From positions 1 through 51,353 of the forward strand of contig JAFSKR010000030.1 of the NCBI GenBank assembly GCA_017448825.1: a stretch of DNA of 51,353 nt, in the 5' to 3' direction. The stretch comes from Bacteroidaceae bacterium. Its GTDB lineage: Bacteria; Bacteroidota; Bacteroidia; Bacteroidales; Bacteroidaceae. Made by a program: the position numbers and the translations under genes. This document shows positions 23,937 to 32,854 of the stretch, in pieces (position 1 is the stretch's first letter; each line of letters opens with the position of its first letter). Under the pieces are notes generated by a model. It searched no databases. It saw only the letters and a list, made by a program, of their open reading frames with translations, and was not told the DNA's origin.

Positions 23937-25952
23937 TTACAGGGGGTCAACATCGTAGTAGATGTTGAGGTTTTTGGCGATGGAGAGCATCTGCTGCTGG
24001 ATGGAGAGGAGGGCTTGGCGCACTCGGCTGATAGAGGCTTGTGGTTCCATCTTGAGCATGAGTTTGCGGATGTAAAGGGACTGGATGCGCGCTACAGGTG
24101 GACGGTCGGGACCGAGTACCCGATGACCGAAAATAGCACGGAGGCGTTCGCCCATGTCGGCAGCGAGATGGTCGAGCAGCCGGTCATCGCGGTGACGCAG
24201 ATAGATGTAGATGAGACGGTGGAAGGGGGGATAGTGAAAGAGTTGGCGTTCTGTCATTTGGGTGTAAAACATCTGCCAGTAGTCGTTGGCGGTTATTTGT
24301 CGGATGATGTCAGTGTCGGCAGAACGGGTCTGGAGGATGACATGGCCAGGGCGATTGTTGCGTCCAGCACGTCCAGCCACTTGGCTGAGCGTTTGGAATG
24401 TGCGCTCATAGCTGCGGAAGTCGGGGAGGTTGAGCATGGTGTCGGCATCGAGAATGCCCACAACAGAAACGTTGTCGAAATCGAGGCCTTTAGTGACCAT
24501 CTGGGTGCCGATGAGGATGTCGGCGCGGTGGTCAGCAAAGTCGGAGATGATGGTTTCGTATTGTTGCCGTGTCTTGGCTGTGTCGAGATCCATACGGAGG
24601 GTTGTTGCCCCTTCAAACAGTTTGTGGATTTGTTCTTCAATCTTTTCCGTGCCTGTACCCACATCCATGAACCGTTCCCCCTCGCACGCTGGGCACTGTG
24701 TGGGGATATGTGTGGTATAGCCGCAATAGTGGCAGGTGAGGGTGGAGGTCTTCTTGTGGAGGGTGAGGGTCACGTCGCAGTGGGGGCATCGGGGCACCCA
24801 TCCGCACTGCTTGCACTCAATGAAAGAAGAGTAGCCGCGACGATTTTGAAAGAGAATGATTTGTTCTTTTCTGTCCAGTGCTTCCTGCATGACTTCGATG
24901 AGGCGAGGGGAGAACACCCCATGCATGAGGCGTTTTCGCTTTGCCTCTTTGGTATCAACGACTTCGATGGTGGGCAGCATCATGTCTCGGTATCGCTGGG
25001 TGAGCTGCACGTAACCGTACCGTTTTTTGTGGGCAAGGTGGTACACTTCGAAAGAAGGGGTGGCGGTGCCAAGCAATGTTTTTGCGCTGCTCATTTGGGC
25101 GAGCATGATGGCGGCATTTCGGGCGTGATAGCGAGGGGCAGGCTCTTGTTGTTTGTAGCTCTGTTCGTGCTCTTCGTCCACGATGACGAGCCCGAGGTTC
25201 TGGAAAGGGAGAAACACGCTGGAGCGCACGCCGAGGATGAGTTGATAGGGTGCGGAGGATGCCTGTCGCTGATAGACTTCGAGCCGTTGTACGTCAGTGA
25301 ACTTGGAATGATAGACACCCATGTGATTGCCAAAGAATCGGCGCAATCGTTCGGTGATTTGGGTGGTGAGGGCAATTTCGGGCAAGAGGTAGAGCACTTG
25401 TTCCCCTTTGGCCATATGTTGGCTGATTAAGTGGATGTAGATTTCCGTCTTGCCTGATGAGGTGACACCGTGCAGGAGGGTGACGTTTTGAGTTTGGAAA
25501 GATTTCTCGATTTCGTTCAAGGCTGTCTGTTGGACGGGGGAGAGGGTGGTGGGAGTGGCGAGATGGTCGTCGAGTGAGTTGCCGTTCTTGCTGCCTTTCC
25601 TTTTTCGGGTCCTCTCTTTCAGTGCCGCCTCGTCTTTGGGCTTCATGGCACCAGGGAGCGCACCCTTCATCACATCGCCCAGTGGACAGAGGTAGTAATT
25701 GGCTATCCACTGCCAGAAGGCGAATTGCAGTTCGTTCACCACGGGATGGTCGTCCAGCACATCGATGATTGCCTTTATCTCCACCCCTTGTGGCGTCTTG
25801 TTGTGTACATGAAGCACAACCCCTGTGTATATTTTGTTTTTACCGAGGGGTACAACAACTCGACAGCCTCGCATCACTCGGTGCTCCATGTCGGAGGGGA
25901 CGAGGTATGTGAAGCTGTCGAATGGTATGGGTAGAATGATGTCAGCAAACAT
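23937..25952 (-). CDS. priA: Primosomal helicase PriA (replication restart), short form
   Basis: PriA recognises stalled forks and reloads the replicative helicase. The 3'-end-binding domain covers residues 1-104 (ILPIPFDSFTYLVP, VVVPLGKNKIYTGVV, WIANYYLCPLGDVMKGALPG). The helicase has Walker A HGVTSSGKTE (161-170), DEEH, GTATPS, LFQNRRGY and QVAGRAGR. Eight zinc-binding Cys lie in C..CG...C..C and CHYCG..PTQCPAC. Only about 33 low-complexity, Lys-rich residues (105-137) separate the first domain from the helicase, where other PriA proteins carry a winged-helix domain. At 671 residues it is clearly shorter than the usual 730-820. It follows the outer-membrane barrel gene by 37 nt with a hairpin between. 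Confidence 0.95.
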   Translation of the reverse strand: MFADIILPIPFDSFTYLVPSDMEHRVMRGCRVVVPLGKNKIYTGVVLHVHNKTPQGVEIKAIIDVLDDHPVVNELQFAFWQWIANYYLCPLGDVMKGALPGAMKPKDEAALKERTRKRKGSKNGNSLDDHLATPTTLSPVQQTALNEIEKSFQTQNVTLLHGVTSSGKTEIYIHLISQHMAKGEQVLYLLPEIALTTQITERLRRFFGNHMGVYHSKFTDVQRLEVYQRQASSAPYQLILGVRSSVFLPFQNLGLVIVDEEHEQSYKQQEPAPRYHARNAAIMLAQMSSAKTLLGTATPSFEVYHLAHKKRYGYVQLTQRYRDMMLPTIEVVDTKEAKRKRLMHGVFSPRLIEVMQEALDRKEQIILFQNRRGYSSFIECKQCGWVPRCPHCDVTLTLHKKTSTLTCHYCGYTTHIPTQCPACEGERFMDVGTGTEKIEEQIHKLFEGATTLRMDLDTAKTRQQYETIISDFADHRADILIGTQMVTKGLDFDNVSVVGILDADTMLNLPDFRSYERTFQTLSQVAGRAGRNNRPGHVILQTRSADTDIIRQITANDYWQMFYTQMTERQLFHYPPFHRLIYIYLRHRDDRLLDHLAADMGERLRAIFGHRVLGPDRPPVARIQSLYIRKLMLKMEPQASISRVRQALLSIQQQMLSIAKNLNIYYDVDPL

Positions 25953-25962
25953 GTGTTTGTTG

Positions 25963-25985
25963 GAGATGCGATGTTATCGCACCTC
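25963..25985 (-). other. Hairpin between the barrel gene and priA
   Basis: On the minus strand GAGGTGCGAT pairs with ATCGCATCTC (one G-U pair) around a 3-nt loop. It starts a few nt after the barrel gene stop and ends 10 nt before the priA ATG. There is no T-run, so it may stabilise the upstream mRNA or attenuate readthrough rather than terminate. Confidence 0.55.
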
Positions 25986-25989
25986 TTGA

Positions 25990-26622
25990 TTAGAACAGGT
26001 AGGTCAGAGAAATCTGATGGGTGTTGTTCTTGAGCTTGCCCTTGACGGTGTTGCCCGCAGTGCCGATGAGGGTTGTTTCTGCTGTCTTGCCGATGCCGAT
26101 GTTGTAGTTGTAGCCGATACGGATATGGTTGAGTGCGGTGACACCAGCACCCACGTTCCATGAGAACTCAGATTTCTTCAGTTCCCAATCCTCCGTGAAA
26201 CCTTGATAATTGGAGAGTTTCCAGTTTCTGTCGCCGACGTTCCATGCGAACTGTGGACCAGTGGCAAGATAGACGCTGGCGAGGTTGCTCAGACCAATGG
26301 TGTATTTCACATTGATGGGCAGTGCCACATAGTGGAGGGTCTTGTTGGCTTTTTGCCCGTTTTCGGTAAGGCCGATGATTTTATTGTTGTAAAGCAGAGA
26401 GACATCGGCACCAATACCGATGAGTGGTGCTGTGAAGTCGGCTGTGACACCGGCGAAGAAACCGGTGCGGTTCTTGCCGTCGATGTTGCTTTGCATGTTT
26501 TTCAAACTGACAGAGTTGACATTGAGACCAGCCTTGATACCAAATTGGAATTGTGCCTGAGCAGGCATTGCGAATGTGAGGGTTGCCACCAGGACAACAA
26601 TACTCAGAACGTTCTTTTTCAT
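25990..26622 (-). CDS. Outer-membrane beta-barrel protein (porin-family/PorT-like fold)
   Basis: A 210-residue protein with a signal peptide (MKKNVLSIVVLVATLTFAMP then AQAQ), then alternating beta-strands typical of the small OMP_b-brl_2 barrels of Bacteroidota (FGIKAGLNVNSVSLK, TGFFAGVTADFTAPLIGIGA, VALPINVKYTIGLSN). It ends in an aromatic residue, TYLF, as expected for the BAM assembly signal. I chose the ATG at 26622 because it gives the signal peptide; the frame from 26730 adds 36 residues without such features. The function is not predictable beyond an integral outer-membrane role. It lies directly upstream of priA, an unrelated partner. Confidence 0.85.
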   Translation of the reverse strand: MKKNVLSIVVLVATLTFAMPAQAQFQFGIKAGLNVNSVSLKNMQSNIDGKNRTGFFAGVTADFTAPLIGIGADVSLLYNNKIIGLTENGQKANKTLHYVALPINVKYTIGLSNLASVYLATGPQFAWNVGDRNWKLSNYQGFTEDWELKKSEFSWNVGAGVTALNHIRIGYNYNIGIGKTAETTLIGTAGNTVKGKLKNNTHQISLTYLF

Positions 26623-26935
26623 GCGTTTTTTTGTTTTTTTAGTTGATATTGATGGATTTTGTTGCAAAGTAAACACTTTTTTCTTACATGAAGAAATATT
26701 TAAGCCAAAAATTTCTTCAGGTATTTGCACGATGTTATTTCATTCCCTTCCTCGTAGTCAATAGAATAAGAACCCGTATGTGATTATAAGTATATGCTCA
26801 TATTGTAAAGTGTAGTTACGAAAAGAACTTGTCCCCCACTTTTGGCAAAATTCGTTAACTATTATCAAAATCAGCCTTTTAAGTACTTGTCAACACCCCT
26901 GTTGAAAACTTTTTTGAAAAAAAATTAAGAAAAAG

Positions 26936-26950
26936 TGGGGAATTGTGGGG
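26936..26950 (+). promoter_or_regulatory. Candidate MraZ operator: two TGGGG repeats with 10-bp period
   Basis: TGGGG occurs at 26936-26940 and again at 26946-26950, just upstream of the mraZ -7 element. MraZ in E. coli binds TGGGN repeats separated by 5 nt, the same geometry. Only two units are present here. Confidence 0.55.
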
Positions 26951-26958
26951 AAAATCGC

Positions 26959-26966
26959 TATATTTG
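26959..26966 (+). promoter_or_regulatory. -7 element of the mraZ/dcw promoter
   Basis: TATATTTG followed by C matches TAnnTTTG and lies 30 nt before the mraZ ATG. No TTTG stands 19-20 nt upstream, so the -33 part may be replaced by the operator region. Confidence 0.6.
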
Positions 26967-26996
26967 CACCAAAATTTGTTTAAGTGACTGAAAAAG

Positions 26997-27440
26997 ATGC
27001 AATTTTTAGGCGATTATCCAGCAAAGGCTGATGCCAAGGGACGCGTGTTTCTGCCAGCAGCATTCCGCAAGATTCTCGACGCAGAGGGAGAGAAATCTCT
27101 TGTCTTGCGTGGTGATGTCTTCCAGCGGTGTCTTGTGCTGTATCCCGAATCGGTGTGGAACGCCCAGTTGGACGGCCTTCGGCAGGGTTTGAATCAGTGG
27201 AACAGCAAGCAGCAGATGATGTTGAGGCAGTTTGTGTTGGATGCAGAGCCTATAGAACTGGATAAAGAAGGACGATTGTTGATTTCGAAGCGGAAATTGC
27301 AGTATGCGGGTATTGAGAGTGAGGTGCGTTTCTTGGCGATGCTTGACAGGATAGAAATCTGGAGCAAGCAGGCACTGGAGGAGGTGATGAATCAGAGTGC
27401 CACGCTGGGCAATGACATGGAGGCGATGCTGGGGCAGTAG
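26997..27440 (+). CDS. mraZ: Transcriptional regulator MraZ
   Basis: A 147-residue protein of two AbrB/SpoVT-type swapped-hairpin halves, each with the D.KGR signature: DAKGRVFLPAAFR near residue 14 and DKEGRLLISKRKL near 86. MraZ forms a ring and represses its own promoter in the dcw cluster by binding TGGG repeats. It is the first gene of the cluster here, 37 nt before rsmH, and two TGGGG repeats lie in its promoter region. Confidence 0.96.
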   Translation: MQFLGDYPAKADAKGRVFLPAAFRKILDAEGEKSLVLRGDVFQRCLVLYPESVWNAQLDGLRQGLNQWNSKQQMMLRQFVLDAEPIELDKEGRLLISKRKLQYAGIESEVRFLAMLDRIEIWSKQALEEVMNQSATLGNDMEAMLGQ

Positions 27441-27477
27441 TTGTTTGGAAAAGGAATAGAGAAAAGGAGATTCCGTT

Positions 27478-28398
27478 ATGGCAGAATCGAATGTCGCATA
27501 TCATGTACCCGTCCTCCTGAACGAAAGCGTTGAGGGGTTGAATATTGATGAGGGTGGTTGCTATGTGGATGTGACATTTGGAGGGGGTGGACATAGTCGT
27601 GCGATTTTGTCTCGATTGGGTGCTGGTGGGCACTTGTACAGTTTTGACCAAGATGCCGATGCGGAAAAGAATGCGGAAGGCTTTGACCAAGGGCGGTTTA
27701 CGTTTGTGCGGAGTAATTTCCGCTTCTTGAAGAACTTCATGAAGTTTTATGGTGTGGAACAGATTGACGGGTTGTTGGCGGATTTGGGTGTCAGTTCACA
27801 CCACTTCGATGATTCTGAACGGGGTTTTTCCTTCCGTTTTGACGGGTTGCTTGATATGCGAATGAATCAGCGGGCAGGGCGGACGGCAGCGGATGTGGTC
27901 AACACTTATACGGAGAAGCAGTTGGCAGATGTGTTTTATTTGTATGGTGAACTGAAGCAGAGTCGCAAGTTGGCAGCAGCGATTGTGAAAGCGAGACAGA
28001 CGAAAAAGGTGGAGACGATAGGCGACTTTCTGGAAGTGGTTAAACCATTCTTCCGTAACGAACGCGAGAAGAAGGAATTGGCGAAAGTGTTTCAGGCGTT
28101 ACGCATTGAGGTGAATCATGAGTTGGAAGCCCTGAAGGAGATGCTGAGAGGTGCGACGGAACTGCTGAGGCCAGGTGGAAGGTTGGTGGTTATCACCTAT
28201 CATTCGCTGGAAGACCGATTGGTGAAGAACTTGATGAAGACAGGCAATGTGGAGGGAAAGGAAGACAAGGACTTTTTCGGACGGGTGAATGCTCCTTTCA
28301 AATTGGTCAACAGACAAGTTGTCGTGCCGAGCGAGGAAGAGATGGAGCGAAATCCAAGAAGCAGAAGCGCGAAATTGAGAATGGCAGAAAAATTGTAG
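27478..28398 (+). CDS. rsmH: 16S rRNA (cytosine1402-N4)-methyltransferase
   Basis: RsmH (MraW) methylates N4 of C1402 in 16S rRNA using SAM. The Rossmann-type SAM site is VDVTFGGGGHSRAIL (about residues 24-38), followed by DQDADA and LLADLGVSSHHFD. The C-terminus has the family ending NPRSRSAKLRMAEKL. Its 306 residues are normal length. It is the second gene of the dcw cluster; 91 nt separate it from ftsL and contain only a weak GC-rich inverted repeat near 28453-28476. Confidence 0.97.
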   Translation: MAESNVAYHVPVLLNESVEGLNIDEGGCYVDVTFGGGGHSRAILSRLGAGGHLYSFDQDADAEKNAEGFDQGRFTFVRSNFRFLKNFMKFYGVEQIDGLLADLGVSSHHFDDSERGFSFRFDGLLDMRMNQRAGRTAADVVNTYTEKQLADVFYLYGELKQSRKLAAAIVKARQTKKVETIGDFLEVVKPFFRNEREKKELAKVFQALRIEVNHELEALKEMLRGATELLRPGGRLVVITYHSLEDRLVKNLMKTGNVEGKEDKDFFGRVNAPFKLVNRQVVVPSEEEMERNPRSRSAKLRMAEKL

Positions 28399-28489
28399 AG
28401 TCCACGCCTTGAGAGGGTGGTAAAGTGAGATACACATATTTAATTATTAAGGGCGGGTTTATCTGAAAGCCCCCGCAGAGTGAAACGTT

Positions 28490-29128
28490 ATGTCGAAGAA
28501 AGACGAAAGGGAATTTGTTGAAATGGAAGAGTCGCAGATGACTCCTCCAGAAGACGTTGGGGCAGAACTGGAACTGAAGACGGAAGACCAAGAGGCTATG
28601 GAGGCGATGCGGAAGTTCACCGATGAGGATAGTGACGAGATGGGGGAAATCTCGGTTAAGTCTATCCTCGGAGGGGATTTCTTGATGAGTAAATTCATGA
28701 TGAAACAGGTGGCATTTGTGATGTTCTGTGTCGTGCTCATGTTGCTCTACACAGGCAATCGCTATGATAGTCAGCAAGATGCCATCTTGATTGACAGTTT
28801 GCGAGAGCACTTGCAGGTAGTGAAGTATAATGTGTTGACACAATCGAGCGAACTGATGAACCTGACGAGGCAATCTAATGTGGAGAAGGCGTTGAAGAAT
28901 ACGGGGGACAGTTTGCTACACAACTCGATAACTCCTCCTTATCTGATTAAGACTGGTGCCCAGCACCGATTGACGGATGTGGAAGAACCAGAAGAAGTGT
29001 TGGTGGGAGAAGGGAAACGGGATTCGGTGCCACAAGACGACGGGATGACGGAGGATGAGCCTGAAGAGGGGATGATAAAAGCGGAAAATCAGGAAACTAA
29101 AACCAAACAGGAAGATGAAGTTCGATAA
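28490..29128 (+). CDS. ftsL: FtsL-like divisome protein with acidic N- and C-terminal extensions
   Basis: This bitopic membrane protein occupies the ftsL position. It has an acidic cytoplasmic segment (about residues 1-70), one transmembrane helix (VAFVMFCVVLMLLYTG, about 74-90) and a periplasmic heptad-like segment (LIDSLREHLQVVKYNVLTQS). A long acidic C-terminal tail follows (about 150-212, with EEPEEVLVGEG and DEPEEG). Typical FtsL proteins are about 100-120 residues, so this one at 212 is nearly double. FtsL joins FtsQ and FtsB to activate FtsW-FtsI. The identity rests on position and topology, as FtsL sequences are poorly conserved. It overlaps the next gene by 14 bp. Confidence 0.75.
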   Translation: MSKKDEREFVEMEESQMTPPEDVGAELELKTEDQEAMEAMRKFTDEDSDEMGEISVKSILGGDFLMSKFMMKQVAFVMFCVVLMLLYTGNRYDSQQDAILIDSLREHLQVVKYNVLTQSSELMNLTRQSNVEKALKNTGDSLLHNSITPPYLIKTGAQHRLTDVEEPEEVLVGEGKRDSVPQDDGMTEDEPEEGMIKAENQETKTKQEDEVR

Positions 29129-31322
29129 AAAATATATCAATACCCGCATCACGGTGATTGTCGTGATTGCTGCGTTGCTGATGGTGGCGATTATCGCCCG
29201 TGCCGTCATTACCGCTACCGTGGAAAATGAGAAGTGGAAGAAGGTGGGTGCGGTCAGTGTGAGCGACACGATGAGCCTGAAGCCTAACCGTGGTAACATC
29301 CTGAGTGCTGACGGGCAGTTGATGGCGAGCAGTTTGCCTGATTATAAGGTTTATATCGATTTTCTGGCGGGTGTTGAACGGCTTGCCGATTCGGTGGCAC
29401 CTGATGGTTCCAAAGTGAAGGTCTATGACCCTGACCAGCTGGTGGAGAAAAAGGAGATGTGGGAGACCAATATGGATTCCATTTGCCGAGGGTTGGCAGA
29501 AATCTGTCCTCGTTATACCTTTGATGAGTATAAGTCGCACCTGATGGAGGGGCTGGAGAAGCGCAAGCGCTATTGGGAGGTCTGTCCACATACCGTGTTG
29601 AACTTCATTCAGTTCAATGAGTTGATCAGGCTGCCCGTTTTCTCTCTGAAGAACCGTTACCGCAGTGGTTTAACCTACGAAGAGCGCAACAACCGCAACA
29701 AGCCGTTTGGCTCATTGGCTCGACGTACATTAGGGGAAATGTTTGGTGCGAAAGACTCGGCGCGTTCGGGTTTGGAACTGGCGTATGACTCCTTGTTGAG
29801 AGGTGAGCCAGGCAAGGTGCATCACAAGAAAGTGTTGTCCAAGTTCCTGTCAATCATTGACAAGGAGCCAGTGGATGGTTATGACCTTGTGAGCACCATT
29901 GATGTGAGTATGCAGGATATTTGTGAAAGTGCGTTGCGTGAGAAGTTGCATGAACTGGACGCTTCGATGGGTGTGGTGATTCTTATGGAAGTGAAGACGG
30001 GGGATGTAAAGGCGATTGTAAATTTGGTGCGATATGATGATGGCAACTATTATGAGGCACAAAACTTTGCCCTTGCCGCTTTGATGGAGCCAGGCTCCAC
30101 CTTCAAGACGGCCTCTATTTTGGTGGCGTTGGATGATGGGTACATTACTCCCAAGACCATTGTCGATACGGGGAGCGGAATTTGCAATATGTATGGCGCG
30201 AAGATGAAAGACCACAACTGGTACAGAGGTGGGTATGGTGTGATTGATGTGCCTCATGTGTTGATGTTTTCCAGCAACGTCGGTGTGAGCAAACTGATAG
30301 ATGCCCATTATCACAACCAACCCGAGAAATTTGTGGAGGGTTTGCGTAGAGTGGGCATTGGCACTCCTTTGGGCTTGCCTTTTGATGGTGCTGCTGACCC
30401 AAGGATTCGTATGCCTCACAAAGACCATAAGGGAGGCTATAGGATGTCTGACAACTGGTCTGCTACGGCTTTGGCGTGGATGTCCATTGGTTATGAAACC
30501 CAGATACCGCCCATCAGTACGGTGAGTTTTTACAATGCCATTGCCAATAATGGCAAGATGGTGCGCCCCCGTTTTGTGAAGGGCATCTCGAAGAATGGTG
30601 AGATGGTTGAAGAGTTCCCAGTTGAAGTGATTAGGCCTCACATCTGCAAGCAATCCTCATTGGATGACATCCGCAATATCCTCTATCGTGTTGTGAATGA
30701 CAAGGAAGGACTCGGAAAGAAAGCCGGCAACCCTTATTTCCATGTGAGTGGTAAGACGGGTACGGCACAGGTGGCAGGAAAGGGTGGCTATAAAGGTGGG
30801 CAAAACGAGCACTTGGTGAGTTTTTGTGGCTTCTACCCGTCTGAAGACCCCAAATACACTTGTGTGGTAGCGATTCGCCATTCCTATTATGTGGCAAGCG
30901 GTGGCGGTCAGGCTGGCCCTGTCTTCTCGAAGATAGCACGTCGCATCTATTCGAAGAATGTGACCACCGACCTGAATGTGGCAAAAGACTCGACGGCAGT
31001 GTTTGTGCCCGAGGTGAAGCCTGGGGATGTGATGGCGGCGCGGTATGTGCTGGAACAGCTTGGACTGAAATCTGAAGGCGGTCAAGGTTATGAGTGGGGA
31101 ACGGCGTTGTCGGGTAATCAGTGTGTGGAGTTCCAACAAGTGAAGATGAACAGTAACACTGTCCCGAATGTAGTGGGAATGGGTGCCCGAGATGCTGCTT
31201 ACGTATTGGGCAGCAGGGGCTTGAAAGTGAGAATGAAGGGGCGCGGCAAGGTAACCAATCAGAGTGTAGCAGGTGGTAGTCAAGTGGTGAAGGGGCAGAC
31301 TGTGCTGATAGAACTGAATTGA
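29115..31322 (+). CDS. ftsI: Septal penicillin-binding protein (FtsI/PBP3 class B transpeptidase) with PASTA domain
   Basis: This is a class B transpeptidase that crosslinks septal peptidoglycan. It has an N-terminal membrane anchor (about residues 8-32), then a PBP dimerisation domain starting near KPNRGNILSADGQL. The transpeptidase active-site motifs are STFK (about 326), SSN (about 386) and KTGT (about 546). One PASTA-like domain covers about residues 667-735 (VPNVVGMGARDAAYVLGSRG). The length of 735 residues and the C-terminal PASTA domain match the SpoVD-like FtsI of Bacteroidales. It overlaps ftsL by 14 bp and is followed by murE, the usual dcw order. Confidence 0.95.
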   Translation: MKFDKKYINTRITVIVVIAALLMVAIIARAVITATVENEKWKKVGAVSVSDTMSLKPNRGNILSADGQLMASSLPDYKVYIDFLAGVERLADSVAPDGSKVKVYDPDQLVEKKEMWETNMDSICRGLAEICPRYTFDEYKSHLMEGLEKRKRYWEVCPHTVLNFIQFNELIRLPVFSLKNRYRSGLTYEERNNRNKPFGSLARRTLGEMFGAKDSARSGLELAYDSLLRGEPGKVHHKKVLSKFLSIIDKEPVDGYDLVSTIDVSMQDICESALREKLHELDASMGVVILMEVKTGDVKAIVNLVRYDDGNYYEAQNFALAALMEPGSTFKTASILVALDDGYITPKTIVDTGSGICNMYGAKMKDHNWYRGGYGVIDVPHVLMFSSNVGVSKLIDAHYHNQPEKFVEGLRRVGIGTPLGLPFDGAADPRIRMPHKDHKGGYRMSDNWSATALAWMSIGYETQIPPISTVSFYNAIANNGKMVRPRFVKGISKNGEMVEEFPVEVIRPHICKQSSLDDIRNILYRVVNDKEGLGKKAGNPYFHVSGKTGTAQVAGKGGYKGGQNEHLVSFCGFYPSEDPKYTCVVAIRHSYYVASGGGQAGPVFSKIARRIYSKNVTTDLNVAKDSTAVFVPEVKPGDVMAARYVLEQLGLKSEGGQGYEWGTALSGNQCVEFQQVKMNSNTVPNVVGMGARDAAYVLGSRGLKVRMKGRGKVTNQSVAGGSQVVKGQTVLIELN

Positions 31323-31370
31323 TGTACGATAGTGTCACGAAAAAAAGGGAAAACAGAAAAAAAGAACTAT

Positions 31371-32816
31371 ATGAAACTGAAAGAACTTGTAAGCAACGTC
31401 AATGTCCTTGAGACGCGCGGAGACATGGAACGGGAAATTCACGGTGTACAGATTGATTCCCGTCAGATTGTCGGGGGCGACCTCTTTGTGGCAGTAAGAG
31501 GTACGGTAGCAGATGGGCACAACTATATTGGCAAGGCGCAGGAAAACGGTGCCGTGGCTGTGTTGTGTGAGGAGATTCCTGCTGATGCTACCGAAGCGGT
31601 TACCTATATCAAGGTGGAGAACACCGAACAGACGGTGGGTCAAGTGGCAACCTCCTTCTATGGTAATCCTACCAGTAAACTCAAATTGGTAGGTGTGACA
31701 GGTACCAACGGAAAGACTACCATTGCGACGGTGCTGTATGAGTTGTTCAGACGAATGGGACATAAGGCAGGACTGCTTTCGACGGTGTGCAACTATGTGG
31801 ACGGTGAGGCTATCCCTACAGAACATACGACACCTGACCCCATCACGCTGAATGCCCTGTTGGCACGTATGGTAGAGGCTGGATGTGAGTATGCTTTCAT
31901 GGAGGTGAGCAGTCACAGTATTGTACAGAATCGAATCGGTGGTTTGACCTTTGCGGGTGGTTTGTTCACCAACATCACACGTGACCACTTGGACTACCAC
32001 AAGACTTTTGAAAACTACATCAAAGCGAAGAAACTTTTCTTCGACAACCTCCCCACGACAGCCTTTGCTATCACCAATGCTGATGACAAGAACGGGATGG
32101 TGATGGTGCAGAACACCAAGGCGACGGTGAAGACCTATTCGGTGCAGCGTCCAGCTGACTTTAAGGCGAAAATCATTGAGTGCCATTTTGAAGGGATGTA
32201 CCTCGAAATCAATGGGAAAGAGGTTGGTGTGCAGTTTATTGGTAAGTTCAATGTGAGCAACCTTTTGGCTGTCTATGGGGCAGCTGTGATGTTGGGCAAG
32301 GATGAGCAGGAGGTGCTGGTGGCATTGAGTGCCATGAAGCCTGTGAATGGACGGTTTGAGGCTCTTCGTTCCCCCTCGGGCTATACGGCCATTGTCGATT
32401 ATGCCCATACCCCGGATGCCTTGGAGAATGTGCTGAATGCCATTCATGGCGTGCTGGAAGGTAAGGGACAAGTGATTACCGTTTGTGGTGCTGGTGGTAA
32501 TCGTGATAAGGGTAAGCGTCCGCTTATGGCTCGAGAGGCTGTGAAACAGAGTGATAAGGTTATCATCACGAGTGACAATCCGCGCTTTGAGGAGCCTCAA
32601 GACATCGTGAATGATATGTTGGCAGGGTTGGATGAGGAACAGATGAAGAAGGTCATCGCCATCGTGGATCGTCGTCAAGCCATCAAAACAGCTTGTATGA
32701 TAGCTCAAAAAGGTGATGTGATACTCATTGCAGGAAAAGGACATGAGGACTATCAAGAAGTGAAGGGTGTGAAGCACCATTTCGATGACAAAGAAGAGGT
32801 GAAAGCGTGCTTCTGA
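31371..32816 (+). CDS. murE: UDP-MurNAc-tripeptide synthetase MurE
   Basis: MurE adds the third residue, here probably meso-diaminopimelate, to UDP-MurNAc-L-Ala-D-Glu. The ATP site GTNGKTT is at about residue 110, the HTTPDP substrate loop follows, and the DNPR motif (SDNPRFEEP, about 400) indicates meso-DAP specificity. I chose the ATG at 31371 because it opens the conserved MKLKELV start; a GTG at 31332 would add 13 Lys-rich residues. The length is 481 residues. It lies 48 nt after the PBP gene. Confidence 0.97.
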   Translation: MKLKELVSNVNVLETRGDMEREIHGVQIDSRQIVGGDLFVAVRGTVADGHNYIGKAQENGAVAVLCEEIPADATEAVTYIKVENTEQTVGQVATSFYGNPTSKLKLVGVTGTNGKTTIATVLYELFRRMGHKAGLLSTVCNYVDGEAIPTEHTTPDPITLNALLARMVEAGCEYAFMEVSSHSIVQNRIGGLTFAGGLFTNITRDHLDYHKTFENYIKAKKLFFDNLPTTAFAITNADDKNGMVMVQNTKATVKTYSVQRPADFKAKIIECHFEGMYLEINGKEVGVQFIGKFNVSNLLAVYGAAVMLGKDEQEVLVALSAMKPVNGRFEALRSPSGYTAIVDYAHTPDALENVLNAIHGVLEGKGQVITVCGAGGNRDKGKRPLMAREAVKQSDKVIITSDNPRFEEPQDIVNDMLAGLDEEQMKKVIAIVDRRQAIKTACMIAQKGDVILIAGKGHEDYQEVKGVKHHFDDKEEVKACF

Positions 32817-32854
32817 ATAAAATGAAACATTAACGATTTATCAGCAACAATACC

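Larger units (their letters stand above)
26623..26996. other. Divergent intergenic region upstream of the barrel gene and mraZ
   Basis: This 374-nt AT-rich spacer has no plausible gene. It holds a 6-bp inverted repeat (TCAACA/TGTTGA at 26890-26905, 4-nt centre), two TGGGG repeats and the mraZ -7 element, listed separately. No convincing barrel-gene promoter was found. Confidence 0.7.

Noticed and set aside
23916-25430. 504-codon open frame on the plus strand
   Set aside because: Antisense to priA, whose helicase and zinc motifs are all in place on the other strand.
26890-26905. TCAACA/TGTTGA inverted repeat as an operator of the barrel gene or mraZ
   Set aside because: Possible, but a 6-bp palindrome in AT-rich DNA is common by chance and it lies far from either -7 element, so no claim is made.
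31335-32780. 481-codon open frame on the minus strand
   Set aside because: Antisense to murE, which has every family motif.
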